Positions 27,384 to 36,393 of a DNA stretch of 64,000 bases are shown piece after piece. Numbering within the stretch: the first letter of the stretch is position 1; each line of letters opens with the position of its first letter. The position numbers and the translations under genes were made by a program. Where the stretch lies: contig JAFRQF010000027.1 in assembly GCA_017428765.1 (NCBI GenBank), positions 62,001 through 126,000 on the forward strand, in the 5' to 3' direction. The notes below the pieces were generated by a model, which saw only the letters and a list, made by a program, of their open reading frames with translations, was not told the origin of the DNA and did not search any database. Origin of the DNA: Erysipelotrichaceae bacterium (lineage in GTDB: Bacteria; Bacillota_I; Bacilli_A; Erysipelotrichales; Erysipelotrichaceae).

Positions 27384-28215
27384 TTATACTCTTCTCACTC
27401 GCTTCTACAATATCGAATCTGCCATTTCTTTTTATAACCATAAGATTGATTGATGTAGCAAATTTGCTCATCGGCAGACTGTTGTTTTCTTTATAATTCC
27501 ATCTACATGTTACTAAATAAGCATCATAGCCGTTATTCTCGCGATAATCATACCAGTCACCTTCTTCGTCTTGCTTGTAAGCAATATGTTCGCTGATATA
27601 ATATGGGGAACTTAGTTTTTCACATTTTGTTATTTCTACATTTTCTACTTCAAGCAGGTTTTCTTTTCCGTACTGCGTTCCGTAATAGCTGATGTACTTA
27701 TAGAAACCATCTCTTGCCTTCAAATATACATTCTCTTTGTAATGATCGCCGTTTTCAAATTCGCCGTCATAAACAAAAGACAGACCACCAATATCATACT
27801 GCCCGCGTTTGTTTGTCCATGTATAAAAATCAACAACGTAGTTTTTCGCAACAAGTCCGGCAATCGCAGCATCATCTGCAGGTACTTCACCTTCTTCGGT
27901 GCTGATCGTGCCTTCCTCAACAGCTTGCTTCAGTTGTCTGAAGTATTCTTTCTGAAGATCGGTCGGATTATCTCTGAGAATATAATTCATCGATTCAACG
28001 ATATTCTCTGCTTTTGTTTCAACCTGTCCGCCACCCGCAAGATCCATAAGAGCTTTTACTTCTCTGTAGGTGATCGAAGAAAAGATAGCGATTGCCACAA
28101 TAAATGGCAGCATCATTAAAAACATTATCAGATAACGTTTCTTTTTGTTTGCCATTAACGAATGAAAGCTGGTTTTCTTTTTTGCTTTTTTTAATTTGAG
28201 TCTTTTTTCTTCCAT
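27310..28215 (-). CDS. Unknown single-pass membrane protein coupled to the LCP gene
   Basis: I do not recognise this 301-residue protein. A Lys-rich cytosolic start (residues 1-27) is followed by one helix (LIMFLMMLPFIVAIAIF, about 29-46). An external domain rich in Tyr, Asp and Glu (about 60-275) follows, then a Ser/Thr/Glu tail. It is the first gene after a near-consensus promoter and overlaps the LCP gene by 74 nt, so the two are transcribed and probably translated together. Its outer domain may assist the LCP enzyme, but only context supports this. The start lacks a good ribosome site: AGAGGA lies 16-18 nt upstream. Confidence 0.8.
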   Translation of the reverse strand: MEEKRLKLKKAKKKTSFHSLMANKKKRYLIMFLMMLPFIVAIAIFSSITYREVKALMDLAGGGQVETKAENIVESMNYILRDNPTDLQKEYFRQLKQAVEEGTISTEEGEVPADDAAIAGLVAKNYVVDFYTWTNKRGQYDIGGLSFVYDGEFENGDHYKENVYLKARDGFYKYISYYGTQYGKENLLEVENVEITKCEKLSSPYYISEHIAYKQDEEGDWYDYRENNGYDAYLVTCRWNYKENNSLPMSKFATSINLMVIKRNGRFDIVEASEKSINARTGSENNSTSSETAEATPAETE

Positions 28216-28244
28216 AATAAAAGGGGATAATTAATCCTCTTAAA

Positions 28245-28273
28245 ATTATATTAGATAAAGCTTTGTTTTTCAA
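28245..28273 (-). promoter_or_regulatory. Sigma-A type promoter for the LCP gene pair
   Basis: TTGAAA (28268-28273), 17-bp spacer, TATAAT (28245-28250) on the minus strand, the same hexamers and spacing as the S10 promoter. The expected start near 28238 leaves a leader of only about 22 nt. An imperfect inverted repeat AGGGGAT-AATTA-ATCCTCT (28222-28240) covers the start and the leader, suggesting an operator or a structure that hides the ribosome site. Confidence 0.8.
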
Positions 28274-28309
28274 ACAATCACACGGCTTCACACAAAAAGT
28301 TCATCAATT

Positions 28310-29800
28310 CTATTCAAAACCGTAAAGAATATGATTGTCATAATAAGCAGAACGATCAGAAACCATGGAAAAGAAATTGCTGACGCCATACTTCTCGCAA
28401 AGCGTTTCTTCATCGGAAAACAGATTGACTCCAAGTCCCAGCTTGTTGCCCTCAAATCCTATGCCCAAAGAAGAAACTGTAGTCGGATAAAAATCAAATG
28501 TACTCAGTATTCTATTCTCGGAATATGATAATCCATCGACAGGGTGAATAAGAGTATAATAGCCTTTCCTTTCAAAAGATCCGATCACCGCTGAAAAATC
28601 AGCACTCATACTGCAATGATCCCCGACGATAAGGATCGTAGTATTGTCGTAAAAATCTTGTTTTTGACACCAATCAACGAACTCATAAACCCGTCTGCTG
28701 CTGCAAGCGTATACATTAGCCAGCTGGTCAGGAAACTCTTCTTTGCAGTCTTCACAGACCCAACCGTTTTGATGATGCGTATCGACCGTCAGCATCGTCA
28801 GATTAAAGGGAGCTCCTTCTTCTGAAAGTTTCAAAAGATCTTGCTTTGCATACTCAAACAAATATCTGTCGATGATCCCCCACCAGACTCTGGTATCATA
28901 ATCAAACAAGTCATTTTCTACAAAATAATCAAAGTCATGGATCGTGTAATCGCCATGCATCTCATAATAGAAATTCCTGCCGCTGAAAGCCGCTTCCGAT
29001 CCGATCAGCAGTTCATTGTGATATCCGCCTTTTTTCAATATCTCTCCTAAGCTGAAAGCACCCGGTAGGTATTTGTTACTGGTGACAAAATCATTTTCAC
29101 CAATAGGAATATTCAACGGAATTCCACTGCTTTGTGCGATCATTGAAGCAACTGTCCAGCTTGCTCCAGGAGCCACTTCATAGCCACGATTGTCATTGAA
29201 TGTTATATTCTCTTGCGCAAGTTCATACAATTCAGGAATACATTCGTATTCCAAGGCTCCGCCATGTTCTTTCGAATAATCACTCGTTTCTACCGATTCC
29301 AAAATAATATAGATAAGATTTCTTTTCTTTTCGGGAAAAGTGTATTCGAGAACAGCCGGGTCCACATATTCATCCTCATACAATGTTGATGATCTTGTAT
29401 AAGTATCAATGAATTCCGGCAGCCTCAATTCCTCTGATATCAGTAGAAACGAAAAAAGAAAAAAGAAACACGATATTAAAACCGGCTTCTTCCTGATAAA
29501 CGAGAAAATCTTCATTTCCTGAATTTTTTCTAAAAAAGAGAATCTCTTAAAAAGAAACAGACTTATTATCGTTGAAACGATAAAAGGAATGATGATGATA
29601 TGTTTGATAATGCCTTTGATGAAGACAGGATCAGCGCCGTCGATCTGAACGATGCAATGAAACAATATCTGAGATATCGGATTGGTACCAATCAAAATAA
29701 AGTTCCGACGAACGTAAAAGATTGCACAAATAAAAGAAAAACCAAGAGTTAAGAATAAAAAGAAAAGTATTATTTTATAAGCCCTTATCTCCTTCTTCAT
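28310..29800 (-). CDS. MdoB/LtaS-like membrane phosphoglycerol transferase (sulfatase fold)
   Basis: 496 aa: four hydrophobic helices at the N-terminus (about 8-30, 35-55, 68-85, 100-122), then an extracellular alkaline-phosphatase-fold domain. Metal and catalytic motifs: ILESVETS (about 165), GASWTVASMIAQSSGIPL (nucleophile Thr expected here; the pattern resembles OpgB/MdoB more than LtaS), TVDTHHQNG and VGDHCSMS. Such enzymes move phosphoglycerol from phosphatidylglycerol onto glycans or a growing teichoic chain. The ATG at 29800 has GGAG correctly spaced and overlaps the previous gene by 26 nt. As the last gene of the polysaccharide operon it probably decorates that polymer; true LTA synthase activity is less likely. 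Confidence 0.85.
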   Translation of the reverse strand: MKKEIRAYKIILFFLFLTLGFSFICAIFYVRRNFILIGTNPISQILFHCIVQIDGADPVFIKGIIKHIIIIPFIVSTIISLFLFKRFSFLEKIQEMKIFSFIRKKPVLISCFFFLFSFLLISEELRLPEFIDTYTRSSTLYEDEYVDPAVLEYTFPEKKRNLIYIILESVETSDYSKEHGGALEYECIPELYELAQENITFNDNRGYEVAPGASWTVASMIAQSSGIPLNIPIGENDFVTSNKYLPGAFSLGEILKKGGYHNELLIGSEAAFSGRNFYYEMHGDYTIHDFDYFVENDLFDYDTRVWWGIIDRYLFEYAKQDLLKLSEEGAPFNLTMLTVDTHHQNGWVCEDCKEEFPDQLANVYACSSRRVYEFVDWCQKQDFYDNTTILIVGDHCSMSADFSAVIGSFERKGYYTLIHPVDGLSYSENRILSTFDFYPTTVSSLGIGFEGNKLGLGVNLFSDEETLCEKYGVSNFFSMVSDRSAYYDNHILYGFE

Positions 29801-31127
29801 CTTTGACTCCTTCGGTAGCCTCTTTATTGAAAATAATCTTAAGCGTCAGCAAAATAAGCTTGATATCATCTATGACACTATAGTTCTCTATGTAATATAA
29901 GTCTAACAAAAGTTTATCACGGAGTGAAGTGTTGTACTTGCCATAAACCTGAGCATACCCCGTCAGGCCGGCTTTCACAACGAGCCTGTATCTGAATTCC
30001 GGCATCGTTTTGCAAATATCGTCATAGATCTCGGGTCTTTCCGGCCTCGGGCCCACGAAAGACATATCTCCATTTAAGATATTCACAAGCTGAGGGAGTT
30101 CGTCAAACCTTGTCTTACGGATAAACTTTCCGACAGGCGTGATACGATCGTCGTTTTCTTTCGCCAGAACCACTCCGGTATTCTTTTCCGCGTTCATGAC
30201 CATTGATCTGAATTTGATGATCTTAAATTCTTTTCCATCTTTTGTAAGCCTGACCTGTTTATAAAAGACATCCCCGCCGTCCTGAACTTTTATAGCAATG
30301 GAAACCAGAAGCATAATAGGACTCACAAGCACGATCAGGATCAGCGAACCGGCAATATCGATAAAACGCTTTAAGATCCTTTCGATTTGCGAAGGACCGA
30401 ATTTATTGATCTTCAATATCGGCGAATCCACAATATGTAAGATATCGCTGCTAGCCAGAAGCATATCTGTTATACTCGGAACATCATAAATAAGCATCTT
30501 CCTTGCATAACAGGCCTTGAATATCTTTTTCTTGTTTTCATGATGGACATCCAGAGTAACCACGCCGTCCGTTCCTTCAAGAAGATCATCGATCTTTTCG
30601 TAATCGATATCTTTCAGATCGATCGTCTTCACTACACTCATGGAAAGATCTTTGATATTATTCAGCTTTCCGATCAGATTATAATGAGATTCTCCATATA
30701 TCGCCACGACTCTGACAGGAGGAAAATTGGCTCTGATATACCTGTTTTCCAAATATATGAGCAAACCTCCAAAAACCATCTGAATCAAAAGCATGGTCAG
30801 TATCGGCCATAAAGGGATGAGTCTCAAAGTTATGAGGCACAGAATAAAATAGATCATTACACTTGAGAAGACCAAGGTAAGTGAACTGGATAAAAACAAA
30901 TCAGTCGTTGTCGTTTCACCGACTTCAAAAGTATCGAACAGTCTTCCGAACAGTATAAAAAGGATCAGATAGACCAGGAAAAAGACTAAATATCCATTTG
31001 AATAGTAGAAAAAATAATTGACATAGCTCATCATGAGCGTAGCCAAAAAGATTATCTCAAAGAAGAAGAGATTGGCTAATCCTATGGCGATCTTGGCGTT
31101 TTCCTTATTATTAAATCTATCGATCAT
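29775..31127 (-). CDS. Polyprenyl-phosphate sugar-phosphate transferase (chain-initiating, WcaJ/CpsE type)
   Basis: 450 aa. N-terminal part with four helices (to about 125), a cytosolic Rossmann-like region (to about 255), a re-entrant helix (SLILIVLVSPIMLLVSIAI, about 268-287) and the catalytic domain: FKIIKFRSMVMNAE, RKTRFDELPQLVNIL, GDMSFVGPRPERPE and AGLTGYAQVYGKY. It loads the first sugar-1-phosphate, usually glucose or galactose, onto undecaprenyl phosphate at the inner face of the membrane. It directly abuts the glycosyltransferase at 31128. It is the only initiating enzyme seen in the window. Confidence 0.94.
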   Translation of the reverse strand: MIDRFNNKENAKIAIGLANLFFFEIIFLATLMMSYVNYFFYYSNGYLVFFLVYLILFILFGRLFDTFEVGETTTTDLFLSSSLTLVFSSVMIYFILCLITLRLIPLWPILTMLLIQMVFGGLLIYLENRYIRANFPPVRVVAIYGESHYNLIGKLNNIKDLSMSVVKTIDLKDIDYEKIDDLLEGTDGVVTLDVHHENKKKIFKACYARKMLIYDVPSITDMLLASSDILHIVDSPILKINKFGPSQIERILKRFIDIAGSLILIVLVSPIMLLVSIAIKVQDGGDVFYKQVRLTKDGKEFKIIKFRSMVMNAEKNTGVVLAKENDDRITPVGKFIRKTRFDELPQLVNILNGDMSFVGPRPERPEIYDDICKTMPEFRYRLVVKAGLTGYAQVYGKYNTSLRDKLLLDLYYIENYSVIDDIKLILLTLKIIFNKEATEGVKDEEGDKGL

Positions 31128-32090
31128 TTATTTGATTTTCTTAACTTCTTTTTTATTAGTTTGCGAAATGATGAAATGTGGTCTGTTTTTGACCTCCATG
31201 TAAGTTTTTCCTAAGTATTGGCCCATGATGCCTAAAGCAAACAATTGCATTCCGCCCATCAGTAATATAACGCAGATAAGGGTCGCCCAGCCTTGGACGG
31301 GATCTCCGAAAAGAGCATATTTGATAACTATAAAAATAAGATAGATAAAAGCAAATGCCGTTGTCACCAGTCCGAAGAAAGATGCGAGATCCAAAGGCCA
31401 GTTAGAGAAATTGACAATGCCGTCTATCGCGTATTTTACAAGCCCCCAGAAACTCCATGATGTTTTTCCTGCAACTCTTTCGACATTTTCATAGTCGATC
31501 CAATATGTTCTGAAACCGACCCAAGAGAAGATGCCTTTGGAGAATCTGTTATACTCTGACATCGAAATAATTGCATCTGCCATATCTCTGGTCATCAGAC
31601 GATAGTCCCCTGCTCCGTCGACCATATGGGCATCTGAGATCATATTCACCACTTTATAAAACTGTCTGGCAAACCATGTCCGGATTTTAGAATCTCCGGT
31701 CCTGTCGACCCTTCTGCAAGCGGCACAGTCGTATTCTCCCGTTTCCAATGCTTCAAGCATTTGTTTCAATAAAACAGGGGGGTGCTGAAGATCCGCATCG
31801 ATAAACCCGACATAGTCGCCCGATGCATTGCAGATCCCGGCATACATCGCAGATTCTTTTCCAAAATTACGGGAAAAAGACAGATAAACGATATGTCTGT
31901 CTTTCTCTGAAAGACTTTTCATAACCTGCAGCGTATTATCGGTTGATCCGTCGTTTACCAGAATAATCTCATAATCCTCTTTCAGATCGGCAAAGACCTT
32001 CGTGATCTCATCATAGAAAAAAGGCAATGCCTCTTCTTCATTGAAACACGGTACTATTACAGATATCATTTTTTCATTCTTTTTTGTCAT
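31128..32090 (-). CDS. Membrane glycosyltransferase family 2 (polyprenyl-phosphate hexose synthase, GtrB/DPM1 type)
   Basis: About 320 aa. GT-A domain with VIVPCFNEEEALPFF, ILVNDGSTDNT, GFIDADLQHPP (DXD) and the conserved YRLMTRDM; two C-terminal helices (about 230-255 and 265-285) and MGQYLGKTYMEVKNRP. Family members transfer a sugar to undecaprenyl phosphate, supplying GT-C enzymes with a donor outside the cell. I choose the third in-frame ATG at 32090, about six bases after AAGGTGG; a GTG at 32099 would be too close. The GT-C-like gene at 32984 is a likely consumer. Confidence 0.92.
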   Translation of the reverse strand: MTKKNEKMISVIVPCFNEEEALPFFYDEITKVFADLKEDYEIILVNDGSTDNTLQVMKSLSEKDRHIVYLSFSRNFGKESAMYAGICNASGDYVGFIDADLQHPPVLLKQMLEALETGEYDCAACRRVDRTGDSKIRTWFARQFYKVVNMISDAHMVDGAGDYRLMTRDMADAIISMSEYNRFSKGIFSWVGFRTYWIDYENVERVAGKTSWSFWGLVKYAIDGIVNFSNWPLDLASFFGLVTTAFAFIYLIFIVIKYALFGDPVQGWATLICVILLMGGMQLFALGIMGQYLGKTYMEVKNRPHFIISQTNKKEVKKIK

Positions 32091-33000
32091 CATATCCACC
32101 TTGATTCATGATCTCCCGGATATTCAAAACAGTTTCCTTTTCAATATGCCTGTTATCTGATGAATTGAAATTCTTGAAATTTGCTATATCCATTTCAGAT
32201 GAATATTCATTTTCATAAGCAAGACCAGGGTGAAAAAGAAGTTCAAGTTTTCTTCCATCTTTTTCCGCTTTTTCATACAGAGCCGGAAAAACGGTTTTTA
32301 CCCTATCATAATCCATATGTCCTGACATCATCAGCCCGCACATATACATTTTATCAATTTTGTGCTCATCACAAAATCTATCTGCTTTGGCAGAGTACAG
32401 CATAAGGATCCTGTTCTTAATGATATTCACCGGAGAGTATGACAGCCACAAGTTCGCAGCCTTTAAAAATGGTCCTATAGGTTCCTTTGGGTTTCTGATA
32501 TATTCAATTTCATACTTCTCTTCCTTGACCGTTTCAATCAAACTATCCCAAACAACAGGAATCAGATGCGTATGGACATGCGTGTCCAAACGTATAGCGT
32601 GCTGAGTGCGGCGAATGCTGTTTCTATCAGCGATCTCCCAACACCTTTCGATCATTTCCTGTGTTTTCTCGATCTGAGCTCTGATCTCTTTCTTCAGTTC
32701 CTTTTTAAGCTGTTCCCTTTTGAACCCATATGATGATAAAAACAGACCGCTCCAGCTCATAGGGAATGCGTTGCTTTCGCTTTTTCCTTCCGGAAAATTC
32801 AAATGGACAGACATAAGCGGCAGGAATGGAAGCTCCGGTATCGAATCATACAGCAGTTCAGCACTTCGATCGAACCCGCTCGTATTGCAGATAATCGAAA
32901 TGCTGTCTAAGCATCCCGCTTTCATGCATTCTATGATATCTTTCGATGTATTGAAAGTATATCCGAAATCATCCGCATGAATATCAATTCTGTTTTTCAT
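32074..33000 (-). CDS. YdjC/ChbG-family carbohydrate deacetylase
   Basis: 308 aa. The metal-site motif HADDFGYTFNT (about residues 8-18) and LDTHVHTHLIPVVWDSL (about 158-174), plus LLFHPGLA near 255, match the ChbG/HpnK family, which removes acetyl groups from N-acetylated sugars using a divalent metal. There is no signal peptide, so it should act inside the cell on a lipid-linked or nucleotide-linked intermediate. Its stop overlaps the start of the glycosyltransferase at 31128 by 17 nt, and its start overlaps the upstream gene by 17 nt, which suggests coupled action. Confidence 0.88.
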   Translation of the reverse strand: MKNRIDIHADDFGYTFNTSKDIIECMKAGCLDSISIICNTSGFDRSAELLYDSIPELPFLPLMSVHLNFPEGKSESNAFPMSWSGLFLSSYGFKREQLKKELKKEIRAQIEKTQEMIERCWEIADRNSIRRTQHAIRLDTHVHTHLIPVVWDSLIETVKEEKYEIEYIRNPKEPIGPFLKAANLWLSYSPVNIIKNRILMLYSAKADRFCDEHKIDKMYMCGLMMSGHMDYDRVKTVFPALYEKAEKDGRKLELLFHPGLAYENEYSSEMDIANFKNFNSSDNRHIEKETVLNIREIMNQGGYDDKKE

Positions 33001-34423
33001 TTTTAAAATCCGCCCGATAGAAAGAGATCAAATAGATGAACATCGTAGCATATACACTATATTTATTCACCACTATACACAACAGCGTCATAGCGGCCAC
33101 GCCTAATAATTCGAGTTTATAATTCGATACAAATACGCTGTCTTGCTTTTTTCTATAATAAACCAATCCAACAGTGACCATAAAAAGATAGATCAGTGTA
33201 TTGATTCCCAGAAAGAACAGATACAGAAGTCCTGAAACAGCTCCATAATGATTTGCCAGCTCGATCGGATAATGAACTCCGCTCCAAAGAATATAGATCT
33301 TGTGTATGATCAGTCTGAATAAGACCAAAGGATTCTTTAACAGAAAAAGATAATGATTGATCAGGACATGCTTTGCAGCATCAAGAAAACCATCTTCAGA
33401 GAAATCCAATGTATTTTCGTATATATACATCCTCATCTGTTTAAGAGGATAACCGTCTTCCTGTTCACCAAGACTGTTTGGATTGACACCATGGATCAGG
33501 ATCGTATAAGTGTTCATAGAAGTCTTGTATTCGTTGATCTCAAGAAAACTGGAAAGCAATGACGAGCAAAGGATAGATACCAGAAGTGCTGATATCACCA
33601 GGATCTTTTTGTCGATCCGGATATTACTGAACAAAGCAGTCAGCGCCATAATGACATAAAGGATATATCCGCCCGGATTTACAAAACATGTAAGAACGGT
33701 CGACGCCACTGTAACAAACAGATAAACCGCTGTTTTTTTAGTATCGCTTTCTGCAAGCATTTTGTTATAGAAATACAGAAAGACAGAAACGTACATGAAG
33801 ACGAAAACTTCATGGGTCGGAGAAAAAGTAAAAAAGGATGTTGACGGCATCAGCAGATACAGCATCGTCAGCAGAAAAGACTTCTCTTTTCCAACGATCT
33901 TACAAAAAGAGAAAAAATTAGCCGTAATGCCAATATAAATCGCTATAAACAAGCCGACATGCAAAGGAATGCCGATCAGCTTGAATAAAACAAAATGCAG
34001 AGCGACTCCATAGAGATGGGATATTTCTTCCGAATGAATGTTTCCTGTCTTTATGATCCCTTCCGCAATATCGTTATATATTTCAATATCGCCGGATACG
34101 GTCGCATCATAATTGAAGAAGATCGTAAAAACGATTTTTAAAAGTACCGCTGATAATGTGATGATGAGAAACATCGTTCTGATATCCAGACAAGATATCT
34201 TCTCCAATACATAACTCATCAACGGCTTTATTTTTTCTCTAAAGAAATAGATTACCAGATAATAGACGAGCAGCAATATTGCGTAGACGATAAGGCGCAT
34301 ATATCCCTCGAATGAAACCGTAAATACATAAAGGGTCACAAGTGGAACGACATAGAAAAACATATCTATAAAAACAGATATGATATTCTGGAACCAATTG
34401 TAATAAGAAAGCCTATTCTCCAT
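32984..34423 (-). CDS. Polytopic membrane glycosyltransferase of GT-C/GT39-like type
   Basis: 479 aa with about eleven hydrophobic helices. After the third helix comes an external loop with YDATVSGDIEIYNDIAEGI (about 110-128), matching the acidic loop-1 motif of GT-C enzymes that use polyprenyl-linked donors. No close family is recognised. Located between a dTDP-rhamnose gene and the YdjC deacetylase, and close to the GtrB-like gene at 31128, it could be the outer-face transferase of a side-branch system. It overlaps rfbD by 11 nt. Confidence 0.75.
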   Translation of the reverse strand: MENRLSYYNWFQNIISVFIDMFFYVVPLVTLYVFTVSFEGYMRLIVYAILLLVYYLVIYFFREKIKPLMSYVLEKISCLDIRTMFLIITLSAVLLKIVFTIFFNYDATVSGDIEIYNDIAEGIIKTGNIHSEEISHLYGVALHFVLFKLIGIPLHVGLFIAIYIGITANFFSFCKIVGKEKSFLLTMLYLLMPSTSFFTFSPTHEVFVFMYVSVFLYFYNKMLAESDTKKTAVYLFVTVASTVLTCFVNPGGYILYVIMALTALFSNIRIDKKILVISALLVSILCSSLLSSFLEINEYKTSMNTYTILIHGVNPNSLGEQEDGYPLKQMRMYIYENTLDFSEDGFLDAAKHVLINHYLFLLKNPLVLFRLIIHKIYILWSGVHYPIELANHYGAVSGLLYLFFLGINTLIYLFMVTVGLVYYRKKQDSVFVSNYKLELLGVAAMTLLCIVVNKYSVYATMFIYLISFYRADFKNEKQN

Positions 34424-35288
34424 ATCCTATTTCTGACAAATATCTATGCAGCGCATCCTTCCACTCAGGCAATCTTTCAAATCCATTTTCGCTGAGTTTT
34501 GATTTATCCAGCCTGGAATTGAAAGGCCTTTTTGCCTTGCTCAAGCCATATTCCAACGTAGTGACCGGGATCACTTTTGTCTTCATTCCAATTTGTTTAT
34601 AGATCTCTTCACAGAAATCATACCAGGAAATATAACCACCCTCGTTAGTAGCGTGGTAATACCCATATTTTTCTGTTTCGATCATATCGACAAGAAGCCT
34701 CGACAGATCATATGTATAAGTTGGTGTTCCGATCTGATCATTGACGACTCTTACTTCATCGTGAGTCTTACCGACGTTGATCATTGTTTTGATGAAATTC
34801 TTTCCGTTCAAGCCAAAAACCCAAGCGATCCTGACGATAAAGAATCTGTCAAGCGATGATACGGCAAGTTCACCTTCCAATTTGGTCTCGCCATAGTAAC
34901 AAAGCGGTGCATAAGACTTATCATCCGGTTTCCATGGGGTTTCACCCTGACCGTCAAAAACATAGTCTGTGCTCAGATACAGAAACTTGCAGTCCAGCGA
35001 TTCTGCCGCTTTGACCAGATTTTCCGTCCCTGTTACATTGATCGCATAGACCTTTTCTTTATTCTCTTCATCTTCCGCAGCATCAACGGCTGTCCAGGCA
35101 GCACAATGAATGATCGCTTCCGGAGCGATCTGTTTAACGGCAGATATAACTTCGCCCTTTGTGATATCCAAAAGATAGTCCATATCTCCTGTGATATCCG
35201 TCGTAATGGGCTCGTGACCTCTTTTCCTTAATTCGTTGACGACATCATGACCTAATTGGCCATTCGCACCTGTTACAAGTACTTTCAT
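34413..35288 (-). CDS. rfbD: dTDP-4-dehydrorhamnose reductase
   Basis: Last step of dTDP-L-rhamnose synthesis: NADPH-dependent reduction of the 4-keto sugar. Extended SDR fold, 291 aa: VTGANGQLGHDV (Gly motif, 6-17), STDYVFDGQGETPW, catalytic Tyr132 and Lys136 (YYGETK), and RPFNSRLDKSKL near the C-terminus, the rhamnose-reductase hallmark. It lies 5 nt after rfbB. Full length. Confidence 0.97.
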   Translation of the reverse strand: MKVLVTGANGQLGHDVVNELRKRGHEPITTDITGDMDYLLDITKGEVISAVKQIAPEAIIHCAAWTAVDAAEDEENKEKVYAINVTGTENLVKAAESLDCKFLYLSTDYVFDGQGETPWKPDDKSYAPLCYYGETKLEGELAVSSLDRFFIVRIAWVFGLNGKNFIKTMINVGKTHDEVRVVNDQIGTPTYTYDLSRLLVDMIETEKYGYYHATNEGGYISWYDFCEEIYKQIGMKTKVIPVTTLEYGLSKAKRPFNSRLDKSKLSENGFERLPEWKDALHRYLSEIGYGE

Positions 35289-35293
35289 GTTTC

Positions 35294-36313
35294 TTACTTT
35301 TTAGAATACATCTCTTCGTAATACTTCAGATACTCACCGGAAGTAACATCATCCATCCATTCCTGGTGATCCATATACCACTTGATCGTTTCTTTGATAC
35401 CGGATTCAAAATTATACTTTGGTTTCCAGCCCAATTCCGTTTCGATCTTAGTTGGATCGATGGCATATCTTAAATCATGGCCTTTTCTGTCTTTGACATA
35501 TGTGATCAGCGATTCCGGTTTGTTTAATTCTTTCAATATCGTCTTAACGACATCGATATTGTGTCTTTCGTTGTGTCCGCCGATATTGTAAACTTCTCCA
35601 TTTCTACCATTCCTCATGACCAAGTCGATACCTGCGCAGTGGTCATATACATGGAGCCAGTCTCTGACATTCAAGCCTTCACCGTAGACAGGCAAAGATT
35701 TGTCATGTCTCGCATTATTGATCATCAGCGGGATCAGCTTTTCCGGGAACTGGTAAGGACCGTAATTGTTGGAACATCTGGTGATCGTCATATTCAATCC
35801 GAATGTCCTGTGATAAGCCATGACCAGCAAATCCGCACTTGCTTTGGACGCGGAATACGGAGAGCTCGTGTGCAATGGAGTGGTTTCGGTGAAGAAAGAA
35901 TCAGTCGCCTCTAACGGCAAATCGCCATAGACTTCATCGGTCGAAACCTGATGATATCTTTTAACGCCATATTTCAACGCGGCATCCATCAATACTTCCG
36001 TGCCAATGATATTAGTCCTTAAGAAAACTTCCGGGTCTTCGATCGAACGGTCAACGTGAGATTCTGCCGCAAAATTGACGACAATATCAAACTTTTCTTC
36101 TTCAAAAAGCTTATTGATATTCTCTCTGTCGCGGATATCCATCTTCACAAACTTGAAATTAGGATTATCTTTGCATCCGTCAAGATTCTTTAAATTACCT
36201 GCATATGTGAGCAGATCCAAAGCGACGATCTGATCTTCAGGATGCTTATCCAATTCGTAATAAACGAAGTTCGTACCGATGAATCCGGCTGCTCCCGTGA
36301 CTAAAACTTTCAT
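35294..36313 (-). CDS. rfbB: dTDP-glucose 4,6-dehydratase
   Basis: Makes dTDP-4-keto-6-deoxyglucose with bound NAD. 339 aa extended SDR: VTGAAGFIGTNFV (6-18), DLLTYAGNL, VSTDEVYGD (Thr125-Asp126-Glu127 active-site set), SPYSASK (Tyr153, Lys157) and RCSNNYGPYQFPEKLIPL. GGAGG lies 8 nt before the ATG, and a TATAAT lies at 36340-36345. Its product also feeds the FdtA/FdtB-like pair at 60373-61887, so this is a branch point. Confidence 0.98.
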   Translation of the reverse strand: MKVLVTGAAGFIGTNFVYYELDKHPEDQIVALDLLTYAGNLKNLDGCKDNPNFKFVKMDIRDRENINKLFEEEKFDIVVNFAAESHVDRSIEDPEVFLRTNIIGTEVLMDAALKYGVKRYHQVSTDEVYGDLPLEATDSFFTETTPLHTSSPYSASKASADLLVMAYHRTFGLNMTITRCSNNYGPYQFPEKLIPLMINNARHDKSLPVYGEGLNVRDWLHVYDHCAGIDLVMRNGRNGEVYNIGGHNERHNIDVVKTILKELNKPESLITYVKDRKGHDLRYAIDPTKIETELGWKPKYNFESGIKETIKWYMDHQEWMDDVTSGEYLKYYEEMYSKK

Positions 36314-36339
36314 AAGAAAAACCTCCTATCGCGGATAAC

Positions 36340-36345
36340 ATTATA
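36340..36345 (-). promoter_or_regulatory. Possible internal -10 element upstream of rfbB
   Basis: TATAAT on the minus strand in the 80-bp gap before rfbB, one of the largest gaps in the polysaccharide operon. No convincing -35 is seen at 16-18 bp. It might drive rfbB-rfbD and downstream genes separately. Confidence 0.3.
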
Positions 36346-36393
36346 ATTCTATCAGAATAAAAAATATATCTCTACCTTCTTATTTGTCTCGCT

